A stretch of DNA of 64,000 nucleotides, from NCBI GenBank assembly GCA_964017235.1, contig OZ024936.1, positions 57,897,028 through 57,961,027 on the forward strand, in the 5' to 3' direction. The notes beneath the pieces were generated by a model. It was not told where the DNA came from and did no database searches. It was given only the letters and a program-made list of their open reading frames with translations. Shown here piece after piece: positions 1 to 11,455 of this stretch (positions are counted from its first letter, which is position 1; each line of letters opens with the position of its first letter). A program made the translations under genes and the position numbers. Source of the DNA: Sabellastarte sp. h YS-2021. Taxonomy: Eukaryota; Annelida; Polychaeta; Sabellida; Sabellidae.

Positions 1-702
1 TAGGTACTGGTGGATTCTTATACCCTTCCATCAATTTGACCTCTTTGGCCACCACTGTGAACTCCATAGGTGCTGTGGAAAGACCAAAGGGTAGGGCTTT
101 GAACTGGTAGGACTGACCCTGGATGTGAAAACGCATGTACTTCCTGGACTGACTGTGAATTGGTATGTGGAAGTATGCATCCTTGAAGTCTATGGAAGTG
201 ACCCACTCCCCTACCTGAAGGGAGGTCCTTATTGTCTCTGGGGTCTCCATTTTGAACGACTCTGTGTTTAGGAAGGTGTTCAGGGTGCTCAGGTCCAGGA
301 TGGGTCTCCACCGGTTGTTGGGTTTGAGTTTTGGTTTTCTAACAGTTCGACTGCATTTTTGTTTGTCCGCTGATACAGTGCCTCCAAAAGGTGGGACTGT
401 CTTTGTGGGTTGACATATTTGCTTATGACCGTTGGTGACCTGGTTAGGTTGGGTCTGAACCAGAAGGGAAGGGTGTAGCCCTCTCTCAGTATTGTGACTA
501 CCTTTGGACTTGAACCCAGAGCTTCCCATTTCTCCCAAAACTGCTGAAGCCTTGCCCCTACAGGTGGATGTATGACAACAGTTGGGACATTTGTGACAGA
601 AGTTACAGAACTCAAGTGACCTACACAGGAAACATCGTTAACATGCTTTATTTCTGTATGGGTACAACAATAATTGGGATTTACACCTTTCTTTTGTGGC
701 AA
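1..702 (-). pseudogene. DIRS-like Pol, N-terminal region and RT fingers/palm (broken)
   Basis: Two minus-strand frames together give a DIRS-like Pol start. The first (702-289) holds the pre-RT region with GYTLPFWFRPNLTRSP and ends in ENQNSNPTTGG and a stop. The second (about 330-1) holds RT motifs: WRPILDLSTLN, then GEWVTSIDFKDAYFHIPI with the first catalytic aspartate, then YQFKALPFGLSTAPMEF. The switch of frame, and the absence of the usual residues between the ENQ motif and the KPNNRWRP motif, indicate a small out-of-frame deletion near 310-340. The catalytic YLDD box is beyond the window edge. RT of this type copies the element's RNA before integration by its tyrosine recombinase. This copy cannot make an intact protein. 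Confidence 0.8.
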
Positions 703-852
703 CCCGGTGACAGAAGAACATTTGCAAAAGAGTTTACATGTAAAACTACAGTCTCGCTCTTTTTTATCACTGGTGAAGGGTTTAAAACTTGCTTCTTGCC
801 AGATACATGTACAGAGTTCTTCACTCCGGCTACATTTAAAACACAGTAATTG

Positions 853-2570
853 TCATTTATGTTTCTTGAAACCCTTGGCCGGCTTTTGGGTGAAGTTTGA
901 GGCTTTACCACGACCTTTCTGTCCAACTTGCCGGTCCCTAATTTGCTTCCAGGCCAGTGTAGTGGGCTTCCGGTCCAGTTCTTGTGTTGATCTGCCATTT
1001 GAGGAAACGTACGGATGAAAACGTCCGGGTTTCCTGTGCACACTGCCAGAAGAACGCCTCTCTTCACTATGGGAAATTTTATCTTCAGCCTTGACCAGCA
1101 AACTGTCCAGAAACAGTGAGTTAAGATGAACTGGTGCTGTACGTAAGGCAGTCAAGGTATCTGGCTTTACTCCACCACGTAAAAAGTCCAAATAACTATC
1201 TCGACGTGCCAGAGTGAGGTTGGCCATACTGATAAAAACTCCCTCTGAGAGATCCTGCATTGTACGCTGCATTGCTTGTGAAATTGAATGGTTGAACGTC
1301 ACCAGATATTCAAGTTCTTCAACAGCTTGCTGCATTCTCTCTGCTGCCTTGCCTTTTCCGGTGTCCACCCTGAGTGACTTCAACTGTCTAACCATGGAGT
1401 CCTGTACTTTTGTCAAACATCTTGACAGACCAGCAGCCTGGTTACACATCACTGACTGTTCCCGGGAACGCCCTCTCCCACCTTCTCAAAGTGTCCTGGG
1501 AAGCAGGGGCAGAAGGCAAACTACGTCTGGCCACTCTGGTAAAGGTACTGTTGAGTTTGGCTGGTTCCAGAGACCAGTCACATAGAGTTGCAGAAGCAGT
1601 GTCCTTCTTATTTGTATGCATAGCATACCATTTTGATGACCTGGGTGTCTTCACAAACTGGCCCCGTAGCAGTCCACCAGTCTCAAGAGTTCCTGGAAGA
1701 GTAACCTTCAGCAACAGTCACATTAAGTCTCTCAAATTTCCTGCACAGCCACTCATCTACCGGTAACCTCACGGACATTTGCCGGCTGGTTTGGTTCGGG
1801 AACCGGCAAAAGGATTATCATCCAGGGAGGAAGATGAATGGTCGTAGTCAGGGATCTGATGCCAGCCCATGAAGGATCTGACCCCTCTGATAGTCTCCCT
1901 GTAGTTGGCATCTTCAGAGAGGTTCTGGTCAGTCGCATCTTCCGGTAAATCACCCTGGACATGAACACTAGCTGGTGAAAGCGGTTCCCCATGCACTTCT
2001 GCCTCACTGTCAGATTCACCGGCAAACTCTTCAGGTCGTACACTGGGAAGTGGCTTGTTCAACTGCGTAGATTCAATGCCGGTAGGCAGAACTTCAAGAC
2101 CTGCACCAGGAGCAGGTACCAGGACCCTGAACAGGGCGGGTAGCACTCCCATTCTCATCTCTCACAGCACTCGTACTGGGACCCCCCAGCGGAGGTTGGG
2201 TAGCCGTCAACTGTGAAGGAACACTGGCAGTCTGAGCAAGACAGGAGCCAGTACTCTCAGCAAACGTAACACTAGTAGAAGCACCCGGATCAAAGAAAGG
2301 GTGTTCTCTGGGCACCACAGAAGCAGTACTGACAGGTCTCACCGGCACAGCAAAGGACTGGTTAAGAAGCATAGCTTCTAGATGGGAAAACCTCTCACTC
2401 CACTTGTCATCAAGGGACTTGAGATCATCTGAAGTGGGCTTACTGCTGTGTTTACGTTTGCTGGATCTTGGAGAGCCATCAGAATGCTTCTTCTTCTGCT
2501 TGGGGGTAGATTCCACTGAAGATGGCTTGTCAGTACTAACCCGTCCCAACAGAGTTACATCTGGTCCATG
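853..2570 (-). pseudogene. DIRS-like Gag, frameshifted
   Basis: Gag-like reading is spread over at least four minus-strand segments in different frames: about 2570-2094 (Lys/Ser-rich, contains DDKWSERFSHLEAML), 2158-1769 (YRETIRGVRSFMGWHQIPDY), 1714-1442 ([31 protein letters not shown]) and 1452-853 (MCNQAAGLSRCLTKV to a basic tail KKHK). Each has a counterpart in the copy at 49.6-51.2 kb. At least three frameshifts make it a pseudogene. The Met that opens the first segment is supplied by the adjoining 143-bp satellite, so it is not the ancestral start; the copy at 51.2 kb begins with a Cys-rich region ([14 protein letters not shown]) that is missing here. Confidence 0.75.
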
Positions 2571-3790
2571 TGTAACACTTTTAGGGATAAAAGACATTTA
2601 CTTATTTTACTGGCTATTACTCTGCCATCCAAAGAGCTACAGTTCTGCAACTTCACTATGTGGTAGATCACCCAAAAGTAGGTGAATGACTTATTTAGAA
2701 GAAATTGCCTATCTGTAATACTTTTAAAGATACAAGACGTTTACTCATTTTAGTAGCTATTACTCACCTATCCAAAGAGCTACAGTTCTGCAACTTCACT
2801 ATGTGGTAGATCACCCAAAAGTAGGTGAATGACTTATTTAGAAGAAATTGCCTACCTGTAATACTTTTACAGATAAAAGACATTTACTCATTTTAGTAGC
2901 TCTTACTCAGCAATCCAAAGAGCTACAGTTCTGCAACCTCACTATGTTGTAGATCACCCAAAAGTAGGTGAATGACTTATTTCAAAGAAATTGCCTATGT
3001 GTAATACTTTTAGAGAGAAAAGACATTTGCTCATTTTAGTAGCTATTACTCAGTTATCCAAAGCGCTACAGTTCTGCAACTTCACTATGTGGTAGATCAC
3101 CCAAAAGTAGGTGAATGACTTATTTAGAAGAAATTGCCTACCTGTAATACTTTTACAGCTAAAAGACATTTACTCATTTTAGTAGCTATTACTCACCTAT
3201 CCAAAGAGCTACAGTTCTGCAACTTCACTATGTGGTAGATCACACAAAAGTAGGTGAATGAGTTATTTAGAAGAAATTGCCTATGTGTAATGTTTTTAGA
3301 GATAAAAGACATTTACTCATTTTGGTAGCTATTACCCAGCTATCCAAAGAGCTACAGTTGTGCAACTTCACTATATGGTAGATCACCTAAAAGTAGGTAA
3401 ATGACTTATTTAGAAGAAATTGCCTGCCCGTAATACTTTTAGAGACAAAAGACATTTACTCATTTTAGTAGCTATTACTCACCTATCCAAAGAGCTACAG
3501 TTCTGCAACTTCACTATGTGGTAGATCACACAAAAGTAGGTGAATGACTTATTTAGAAGAAATTGCCTGTCTGTAATATTTTTAGAGATAAAAGACATTT
3601 ACTCACTTTAGTAGCTATTACTCAGCTATCCAAAGAGCTACAGTTCTGCAACTTCACTATGTGGTAGATCACCCAAAAGTAGGTGAATGACTTATTTAGA
3701 AGAAATTGCCTGTCTGTAATATTTTTAGAGATAAAAGACATTTACTCACTTTAGTAGCTCTTGCTCAGCTATCTACTCACTTAGCTATTG
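2571..3790. repeat. 143-bp tandem repeat, about 8.5 copies
   Basis: Anchor ACAGTTCTGCAACTTC recurs at 2639, 2782, 2925 and 3068, exactly 143 bp apart, and continues with minor changes to about 3790. Each unit contains AGCTATTACTCA and GTGGTAGATCACCCAAAAG. Units are highly similar, with scattered substitutions. It is homologous to the 321-bp units at 5971-7110. Confidence 0.92.
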
Positions 3791-4339
3791 ACCTACATCT
3801 GCAAAAGCAACAAAAATATAAATGACACAGGAAAGTAGGTTATGAAAAATAGCATCAGAGATGCCCGTACCCCACAGCCTTGGGAAATATTTTCAACACC
3901 ATGAGATATAGAAGTACTGTACCAGTACAAACTTCAGGATACTTTCAGAGCACTGTCAGTTATATAAAGGTCCAAACAATGTTTAAATGGAGAAATAATG
4001 TTTAAAAGAAAGATAATGCGTATAAAGATGAAGTATTAAAACAAGATAATTCAATGACAAGATGACAGCATTAATCAGTAAACTAAAATTCAACACTCTT
4101 TATATACATCTGCATTTCCGAATTATGGTTTAGATGGTTTGAATATTACCATGCATACAGAAGTGGTAGTACATTTAATGAGTGCTTATGTGTGGTGTTG
4201 GAGTAAAATCTGCGGCTCACTTGATGAAATTCTATCTCTTACAATGGGAAGTTATGAAAGTAAAATTCTTAATAAATTCTAATATGACTTTTGCTTAATA
4301 TGCATCAAAAGACAGACCCAAAGGTGCAACAAGATTTTA

Positions 4340-5185
4340 AAGGTCAAGGTCACTACGGCAAGGTAAAAGGTCAAATTAAGGTCACATGATAATACACACC
4401 TATAGCCAATAACCAATGTCCCTACCAAGTATCAACTTCCTACACCTTACGGTTTCCGAGATACAGCCCTGACGATTTTATAGGTCAAGGTCACTATGGC
4501 AAGGTCAAAGGTCAAATCAAGGTCACACCATGATGCTGCACACCTACACCCCCTAGCCAATGTCTCTACCAAATATCAACTTCCTGCACCTAACAGTTTC
4601 CGAGATAAAGCCCGGACAATATTTTATAGGTCAAGGTCACTACAGCAAGGTTAAAGGTCAAATCAAGGTCAGACCATGACGTTGCACACCTACACCCCCT
4701 AATCAATATCCCTACTAAGTATCAACTTCCTACACCTTATGGTTTCTGAGATATAGCCCAGACAACATTTTATAGGTCAAGGTCACTACGGCAAGGTCAA
4801 ATCAAGGTCAGACCATGACGCTGCACACCTACACCCCCTAATCAATATCCCTACCAAGTATCAACTTCCTACACCTTACGGTTTCTGAGATATAGCCCAG
4901 ACAACATTTTATAGGTCAAGGTCACTACGGAAAGGTCAAAGGTCAAATCAAGGTCAGACTATGACGTTGCACAACTACACCCCCTAACCAATGTCCCTAC
5001 CAAGTATCAACTTCCTACACCTTACAGTTTCCGAGATATAGCCCAGACAAGATTTTCAAACTCAAGGTCACTATGGCAAGGTCAAAGGTCAAATCAAGGT
5101 CAGACCATGACGTTGCACAGCTACACGCCCTAACCAATGTCCCTACCAAGTATCAACTTCCTACACCTTATGGTTTCTGAGATAC
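4340..5185 (+). repeat. 146-bp tandem repeat core of element B1
   Basis: TAGGTCAAGGTCAC recurs at 4481, 4627, 4773 and 4912 (spacings 146, 146, 139), followed by a more divergent unit. Each monomer holds several AGGTCA hexamers, often as AGGTCAAAGGTCA and TCAAGGTCA, plus CAACTTCCTACACCTTAC. Units differ by small indels and substitutions. Confidence 0.9.
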
Positions 5186-5191
5186 AGCCCG

Positions 5192-5850
5192 GGGGCCGTA
5201 TTCACAAAAGGGATTAAGCTCAACTTAAGCTGATTTTTGGCTCAAGTTAAGCTAAAAAATGGATCAGGATCAAGTTAGTATTCACAAAGAATTTGAGCTG
5301 ATTTTTGGCTCAAATTTTGGCTTAACTTTGATCCAGCTAGGTTGGTGGATTAAGTTTTGGATCAAAGTTTGTAGCTTTATAATTAACTAAAATAGCAAAC
5401 ATATGAGAAATAAATCATTGGTTAATAATCTTCAATTCTTTATATTGTTAATTAATAAGTTTTTAATTCTTTTTTCATGTTTTAAGTGTGCTTATATTGA
5501 TGTGTAAAATAGGTCATATTTTGCTGTTTTTTTCTGCATCAAAAGTGGGCGGAGCCTAAATTTTTGGATTAAATATCAAATATTTAAAAATTCTTTAGTG
5601 AAAAAAATAATGAACCAAATTTTTATCAATGCATATTTTGTGGAAATTCAGGCATAAAAATACTGTTTACAATGTATAAAAGTAATTAACTTATGCGTTG
5701 CTATGTGAAATTTTTCAAAATTTTTGGCTCTGCTGATCCTTCCTTTGTGAATACAGACTTGAGCCAAAGATCAGCTGAGCCATTGTCCTTGATCTTGATC
5801 TGATCTTGAGCTGATTTTTCGCTCAGCTTGATCCATGTTAGTGAATACGG
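5192..5850. mobile_element. MITE with CCGTATTCAC terminal inverted repeats
   Basis: Left CCGTATTCACAAA and right GTGAATACGG are inverse, and both ends carry longer, imperfect subterminal repeats built on GCTCAAGTTAAGC and GCTGATTTTTGGCTCA. It interrupts the B1 motif that elsewhere reads GCCCGGACAA; GCCCG is present on both sides (5187-5191 and 5851-5855), a likely 5-bp target duplication. The interior is very AT-rich and non-coding. Superfamily not assigned. Confidence 0.8.
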
Positions 5851-5970
5851 GCCCGGACAAACTATTTCCCGCCGCCCGCCCAAAAGCCCGCCCGGACGCC
5901 CGCCCGCCCGACCATCCGGATATCATGGGTGAAAACAATACCCCAACAGCCATTAAGGGCTGTGGGGTAA

Positions 5971-7110
5971 AAACTAGATGAATAACAAATGAAAAGATTT
6001 GCCTAACTTTAGTACTTGTGAAGGTATTTGACATTTATTTCCATCATAATTTTGCTACAAATAAGAAAATAGCTATTGCTCACTTATGACATGCAATGGA
6101 ACCTCAAACGACATGCCATCTTATAGTTAAGGAAAAAGTAGCTGAACAAATTATTTTAGGAAAATACTGTAACTGCTGTCCAGTGTGCAACAGGTTTGCA
6201 ACTTTACTATCTGATAGCTCATCAAAAACTAGATGAATAACATATTTGAAAAGAATTCCCTAACTTGAATACTTTTGAAGATATTTGAAATTTACTTATG
6301 TTGTTATTTTGCTACAAATAAGAAAATAGCTATTACTCACTTATGGCATGCAAGAGAACCCCAAACTATATGCCATCTTATAGTTAAGGAAAAAGTATCT
6401 GAAAAACATATTTTAGGAAAATACTCTAACTGCAATAGTTTTGGAGTTACAATGGATTTACTCAACAGTCACAATTTCAAATTAGCTATTACTTGGCTAT
6501 CCAATGTGCAACAGGTCTGAAACTTTACTATGTGATAGCTTATCAAAAAGTAGATGAATAACATATTTTAAAAGAACTCCCTAATTTTAATACTTTTGAA
6601 GATATTTGACATTTACTCATGTCGTTATTTTGCTTCAAATAAGGAAATAGCTATTACTCACTTATGGCATGCAATAGAATCCCAAACTGTATGCCATTTT
6701 ATAGTTAAGGACAAAGTAGCTGAATAACATATTTTAGGAAAATACTCTAACTGCAATAGTTTTGGAGTTACAATGGATTTACTCAACAGTCACAATTTCA
6801 AAGTAGCTATTACTCCGCTATCCAATGTGCAACAGGTGTGAAACTTTACTATGTGATAGCTTACCAAAAACTAGATGAATAACATATTTGAAAAGAATTC
6901 CCTAACTTTAATACTTTTGAAGATATTTGACATTTACTTATGTCATTATTTTGCTACAAATAAGAAAATAGCTATTACTCACTTATGGCATGCAATGGGA
7001 CCCCAAACTATGTACCATCTTATAGCTAAGGACAAAGTAGCTGAACAACATATTTGAAGAAAAAGTTGTAACTGCAATAGTTTTTGAGTTATGAGCCCTT
7101 TACTCCAAGT
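5971..7110. repeat. 321-bp tandem repeat, about 3.5 copies
   Basis: TATTACTCACTTATGGCATG recurs at 6331, 6652 and 6973 (spacing 321), with a shorter first unit (spacing 257). Part of the unit (CTATCCAATGTGCAACAG ... ACTATGTGATAGCT ... TAATACTTTTGAAGATA) is a diverged version of the 143-bp unit at 2571-3790, so the 321-bp period looks like a 143-bp unit fused to about 178 bp of other sequence. Short open frames here are not coding. Confidence 0.88.
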
Positions 7111-7313
7111 AGCTAAGATAGCTATTACTCACTTATCTTTAGGCTTAAGTCCATAAAACCAAAAATATTTTCAAGGGCGTGAAAATTCATTGGGACAATT
7201 AATTTACAAAAAATCTGTAGATGTAGTAGTTTTGGAGAAATCTGCGTGACTAACTAACGCACGCACGCATGCACACACGCACGCATGCACGCACGCACAC
7301 ACAGGCATCATTT

Positions 7314-7353
7314 CATAATCTCCCTCCCGGGCTGAAGCCCGGCGGGAGATAAT
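7314..7353 (+). other. 3' terminal hairpin of element E
   Basis: Near-perfect foldback: the outer arms ATAATCTCCC and GGGAGATAAT enclose an inner stem CCGGGCT/AGCCCGG with a GA loop. It follows a (CGCA/TGCA)n tract at 7258-7302. The same outer arms, with a different inner stem, close element D at 17980-18026. Confidence 0.8.
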
Positions 7354-7361
7354 AAAATGGA

Positions 7362-7622
7362 AGAGTTCGTTGTAAAACTTCAAAAACGTATCTCTGTTGA
7401 AAAACGTCTGCACACTCTTTCTCGCCAAACGAAAAAGATGCTATGACGTCATTATCACCAGACAGGAAACGATATACCTTGCACCACCTGGCGAATGCAC
7501 ACTCTGTGACCGGTCCTGCTGGTAGTTTTACAGGATGTCTTTTTCTGACATTTGGCGGGACCGGTCATGCCGACCGGTAAAGCAATTGTCCATTGGATAG
7601 GATGTATTAACGCAATAAAAAA
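7362..7622 (-). mobile_element. Detached terminal repeat end of DIRS-like element
   Basis: Matches the right end of the DIRS-like copy at about 51.25-51.51 kb in the same orientation: CAAACGAAAAAGA, GACAGGAA, ACACTCTGTGACCGGTCCTG, ACAGGATG, GGCGGGACCGGTC, CATTGGATAGGATGTATTAA. The 60 bp before the inverted repeat (7365-7420) also resemble the 5' leader at 51240-51305. This is most simply the original right terminus of copy 1, separated from its Gag by the 4.8-kb insertion at 2571-7361. Confidence 0.75.
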
Positions 7623-8019
7623 TTCATAGTCCAGAGACACAGGAGTCAGCAGACTCTCAGTTGCAAATGAACATAAATTCTAATTCTAATATGACTTTTA
7701 CAGCACTTCATCTCCATCAGAAGATAGACTCGAAGGCACAATAACTAAGAAAAGTCCAAATAACTCATAGTGCAGAGATGGAAGGGGGGTCCACACCACA
7801 GAGACAATCAGAAACTAGAAATAGGCCGCCCTGTTGATAGTAGATGCGAATAGAAACAGGATAGCATAGAAGAACACACATTATCATGTGTAATGTCCAC
7901 CCATGAACCTTTTGCCCAAATTGTACAGTAGTCTTACAAGACCCTGTTTCATTTGTAAAATATATCAATGATGCTTAAATATTTGATAGTGTAGATGTAA
8001 TTTATTTCAGCTTCATGCC

Positions 8020-11000
8020 TTTTTGCATTGGTTGGGTTGAAAATTTTGACGAAATCACTCTATCTTGCACGGTTAAGAAGATAGAAGCCAATTCCTGTTT
8101 TTCTATTTTTGGCAAAAATTTGAAAATTCAAAATGGCCGCCATTATTGGGAAAAGGAAATTTTTTTGAAAATTGCCAAGAGTACATTTCTTAGATACCCT
8201 ATGGGTCGAAAATTTCAACAAAATAACTCTATTTTGCACGGTTAAGGCCAGTTTGTGTTTTTCCATTTTGGGCAAAAATTCGAAAATTCAAAATGGCTGC
8301 CATTTTTGGGGAGGGGAAAATTTTTTGAAAATTGCAAAGATTACATTCCTTAGATACCCTGTGGGTTGAAAATTTCGACGAAATCGCTCTATCTCGCATG
8401 GTTAAGGAGATAGAAGCAAATTTGTGTTTTGCCATTTTTGGCAAAAATTTGAAAATTCAAAATGGCCGCCATTTTAGGGGAGGGGAAAATTTTTTAGAAA
8501 TTACCAAGAGTACAATGCTCAGATACCCTGTGGGTCGAAAATTTTGACGAAATCACTCTATCTGGCACGGTTAAGGAGATAGAAGCAAATTTGTGTTTTG
8601 CCATTTTTGGCAAAAATTCGAAAATTCAAAATGGCCGCCATTTTTGGGGAGGGGAAAATTTTTGGAAAATTGCAAAGATTGCATTCCTTAGAAACCCTGT
8701 GGGTCGAAAATTTCGACGAAATCGCTCTATCTCGCACGGTTAAGGAGATAGAAGCAAATTTGTGTTTTGCCATTTTTGGCAAAAATTCGAAAATTCAAAA
8801 TGGCCGCCATTTTTGGGGAGGGGAAAATTTTTTGAAAATTGCAAATATTACATTCCTTAGATACCCTGTGGGTCGAAAATTTCGATGAAATCGCTCTATC
8901 TCGCACGGTTAAGGAGATAGAAGCAAATTTGTGTTTTGCCATTTTTGGCAAAAATTCGAAAATTCAAAATGGCCGCCATTTTTGGGGAGGGGAAAATTTT
9001 TGGAAAATTGCAAAGATTGCATTCCTTAGATACCCTGTGGGTCGAAAATTTCGACGAAATCGCTCTATCTCGCACGGTTAAGGAGATAGAAGCAAATTTG
9101 TGTTTTGCAATTTTTGGCAAAAATTCGAAAATTCAAAATGGCCGCCATTTTTGGGGAGGGGAAAATTTTTTGAAAATTGCAAAGATTACATTCCTTAGAT
9201 ACCCTGTGGGTCGAAAATTTCGACGAAATCGCTCTATCTCGCACGGTTAAGGAGATAGAAGCAAATTTGTGTTTTGCCATTTTTGGCAAAAATTCGAAAA
9301 TTCAAAATGGCCGCCATTTTTGGGGAGGGGAAAATATTTTGAAAATTGCAAAGATTGCATTGCTTAGATACCCTGTGCGTCGAAAATTTTGCCGAAATCG
9401 CTCTATCTCGCACGGTTAAGGAGATAGAAGCAAATTAGTGTTTTGCCATTTTTGGCAAAAATTCGAAAATTCAAAATGGCCGCCATTTTTGGGGAGGGGA
9501 AAATTTTTGGAAAATTGCAAAGATTGCATTCCTTAGATCCCCTGTGGGTCGAAAATTTTGCCGAAATCGCTCTATCTCGCACGGTTAAGGAGATAGAAGC
9601 AAATTTGTGTTTTGCCATTTTTGGCAAAAATTCGAAAATTCAAAATGGCCGCCATTTTTGGGGAGGGGAAATTTTTTTGAAAATTGCAAATATTACATTC
9701 CTTAGATACCCTGTGGGTCGAAAATTTCGACGAAATCGCTCTATCTCGCACGGTTAAGGAGATAGAAGCAAATTTGTGTTTTGCCATTTTTGGCAAAAAT
9801 TCGAAAATTCAAAATGGCCGCCATTTTTGGGGAGGGGAAAATTTTTTGAAAATTGCAAAGATTGCATTCCTTAGATACCCTGTGGGTCGAAAATTTCGAC
9901 GAAATCGCTCTATCTCGCACGGTTAAGGAGATAGAAGCAAATTTGTGTTTTGCCATTTTTGGCAAAAATTCGAAAATTCAAAATGGCCGCCATTTTTGGG
10001 GAGGGGAAAATTTTTTGAAAATTGCAAATATTACATTCCTTAGATACCCTGTGGGTCGAAAATTTCGACGAAATCGCTCTATCTCGCACGGTTAAGGAGA
10101 TAGAAGCAAATTTGTGTTTTGCCATTTTTGGCAAAAATTCGAAAATTCAAAATGGCCGCCATTTTTGGGGAGGGGAAATTTTTTTGAAAATTGCAAATAT
10201 TACATTCCTTAGATACCCTGTGGGTCGAAAATTTCGACGAAATCGCTCTATCTCGCACGGTTAAGGAGATAGAAGCAAATTTGTGTTTTGCCATTTTTGG
10301 CAAAAATTCGAAAATTCAAAATGGCCGCCATTTTTGGGGAGGGGAAAATTTTTGGAAAATTGCAAAGATTGCATTCCTTAGATACCCTGTGGGTCGAAAA
10401 TTTCGACGAAATCGCTCTATCTCGCACGGTTAAGGAGATAGAAGCAAATTTGTGTTTTGCCATTTTTGGCAAAAATTCGAAAATTCAAAATGGCCGCCAT
10501 TTTTGGGGAGGGGAAAATTTTTTGAAAATTGCAAATATTACATTCCTTAGATACCCTGTGGGTCGAAAATTTCGACGAAATCGCTCTATCTCGCACGGTT
10601 AAGGAGATAGAAGCAAATTTGTGTTTTGCCATTTTTGGCAAAAATTCAAAATGGCCACCATTTTTGGGGAGGGGAAAATATTTTGAAAATTGCAAAGATT
10701 GCATTGCTTAGATACCCTGTGTGTCGAAAATTTTGCCGAAATCGCTCTATCTCGCACGGTTAAGGAGATAGAAGCAAATTAGTGTTTTGCCATTTTTGGC
10801 AAAAATTCGAAAATTCAAAATGGCCGCCATTTTTGGGGAGGGGAAAATTTTTGGAAAATTGCAAAGATTGCATTCCTTAGATCCCCTGTGGGTCGAAAAT
10901 TTTGCCGAAATCGCTCTATCTCGCACGGTTAAGGAGATAGAAGCAAATTTGTGTTTTGCCATTTTTGGCAAAAATTCGAAAATTCAAAATGGCCGCCATT

Positions 11001-11455
11001 TTTGGGGAGGGGAAATTTTTTTGAAAATTGCAAATATTACATTCCTTAGATACCCTGTGGGTCGAAAATTTCGACGAAATCGCTCTATCTCGCACGGTTA
11101 AGGAGATAGAAGCAAATTTGTGTTTTGCCATTTTTGGCAAAAATTCGAAAATTCAAAATGGCCGCCATTTTTGGGGAGGGGAAAATTTTTGGAAAATTGC
11201 AAATATTACATTCCTTAGATACCCTGTGGGTCGAAAATTTCGACGAAATCGCTCTATCTCGCACGGTTAAGGAGATAGAAGCAAATTTGTGTTTTGCCAT
11301 TTTTGGCAAAAATTCGAAAATTCAAAATGGCCGCCATTTTTGGGGAGGGGAAAATTTTTTGAAAATTGCAAAGAGTACACTCCTCAGATACCCTGCGGGT
11401 CGAAAATTTTGCCGAAATCGCTCTATCTCGCACGGTTAAGGAGATAGAAGCAAAT
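8020..11455 (+). repeat. 169-bp satellite array in A1, about 20 monomers
   Basis: Monomer landmarks are AAAATGGCCGCCATTTTTGG, GATACCCTGTGGGTCGAAAA and CTATCTCGCACGG. The spacing is 169 bp through the interior (e.g. 8558, 8727, 8896, 9065). The first three or four monomers (8020-8600) are diverged, and the interior ones are almost identical. Each unit is read open for 70-100 codons in either direction, but the frames end in each monomer and have no protein-like conservation pattern, so they are not genes. Confidence 0.95.

Larger units (their letters stand above)
1..2570 (-). mobile_element. DIRS-like retroelement copy 1, Gag and start of RT, cut by window edge
   Basis: Minus-strand sequence encodes, in several broken frames, a DIRS-type Gag followed by the start of reverse transcriptase running off the left edge. 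It aligns block by block with the second DIRS-like copy at 47.8-51.5 kb: both carry the motif [13 protein letters not shown] and the block SFM.W..IP..D. At about 2570 the match ends abruptly where a 143-bp tandem repeat begins. The lost right end of the element reappears at 7362-7622, so this copy was probably split by a 4.8-kb insertion. DIRS elements normally encode Gag, RT-RNase H and a tyrosine recombinase; the recombinase would lie left of the window. Confidence 0.8.
3847..5970 (+). mobile_element. Element B, copy 1 (interrupted by a MITE)
   Basis: Starts with AGCATCAGAGATGCCCGTAC followed by CCCACAGCC, contains a 146-bp GGTCA-rich tandem core (4340-5185), then CCCGCCCGCCCGCC-type sequence, GGTGAAAACAAT and a 3' hairpin (CAGCCATTAAGGGCTG in this copy). 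Copies at 12157, 41848 and 43626 share the same 5' start, while their flanks differ. The 5' TACCCCACAGCC is the inverse of the 3' GGCTGTGGGGTA. A 659-bp MITE sits at 5192-5850. No coding capacity. The architecture resembles Helentron-derived non-autonomous elements; this family assignment is an inference. Confidence 0.75.
2571..7361 (+). mobile_element. Element E: tandem-repeat element with 3' hairpin, itself interrupted
   Basis: Interpreted as one non-autonomous element lying inside DIRS copy 1. The left part (2571-3790) is a 143-bp tandem array. The right part (5971-7110) is a related 321-bp array. A CG-rich simple repeat (ACGCACGCATGC type, 7258-7302) and a perfect 3' hairpin (7314-7353) close it. 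Element B1 (3847-5970) is inserted between the two arrays. The 3' flank resumes DIRS sequence at about 7362. No open reading frame of note. The 5' terminus is not identifiable: no inverted match to the 3' hairpin was found at 2571, so it may be truncated. Assignment of both arrays to one element rests on the shared repeat text. Confidence 0.6.

Noticed and set aside
8015-11439. Dozens of 60-110 codon open frames in the satellite arrays on both strands
   Set aside because: They recur with the monomer period in both orientations, stop in every monomer and lack any protein family signature. They are by-products of a repeat whose length of 169 is not a multiple of three.
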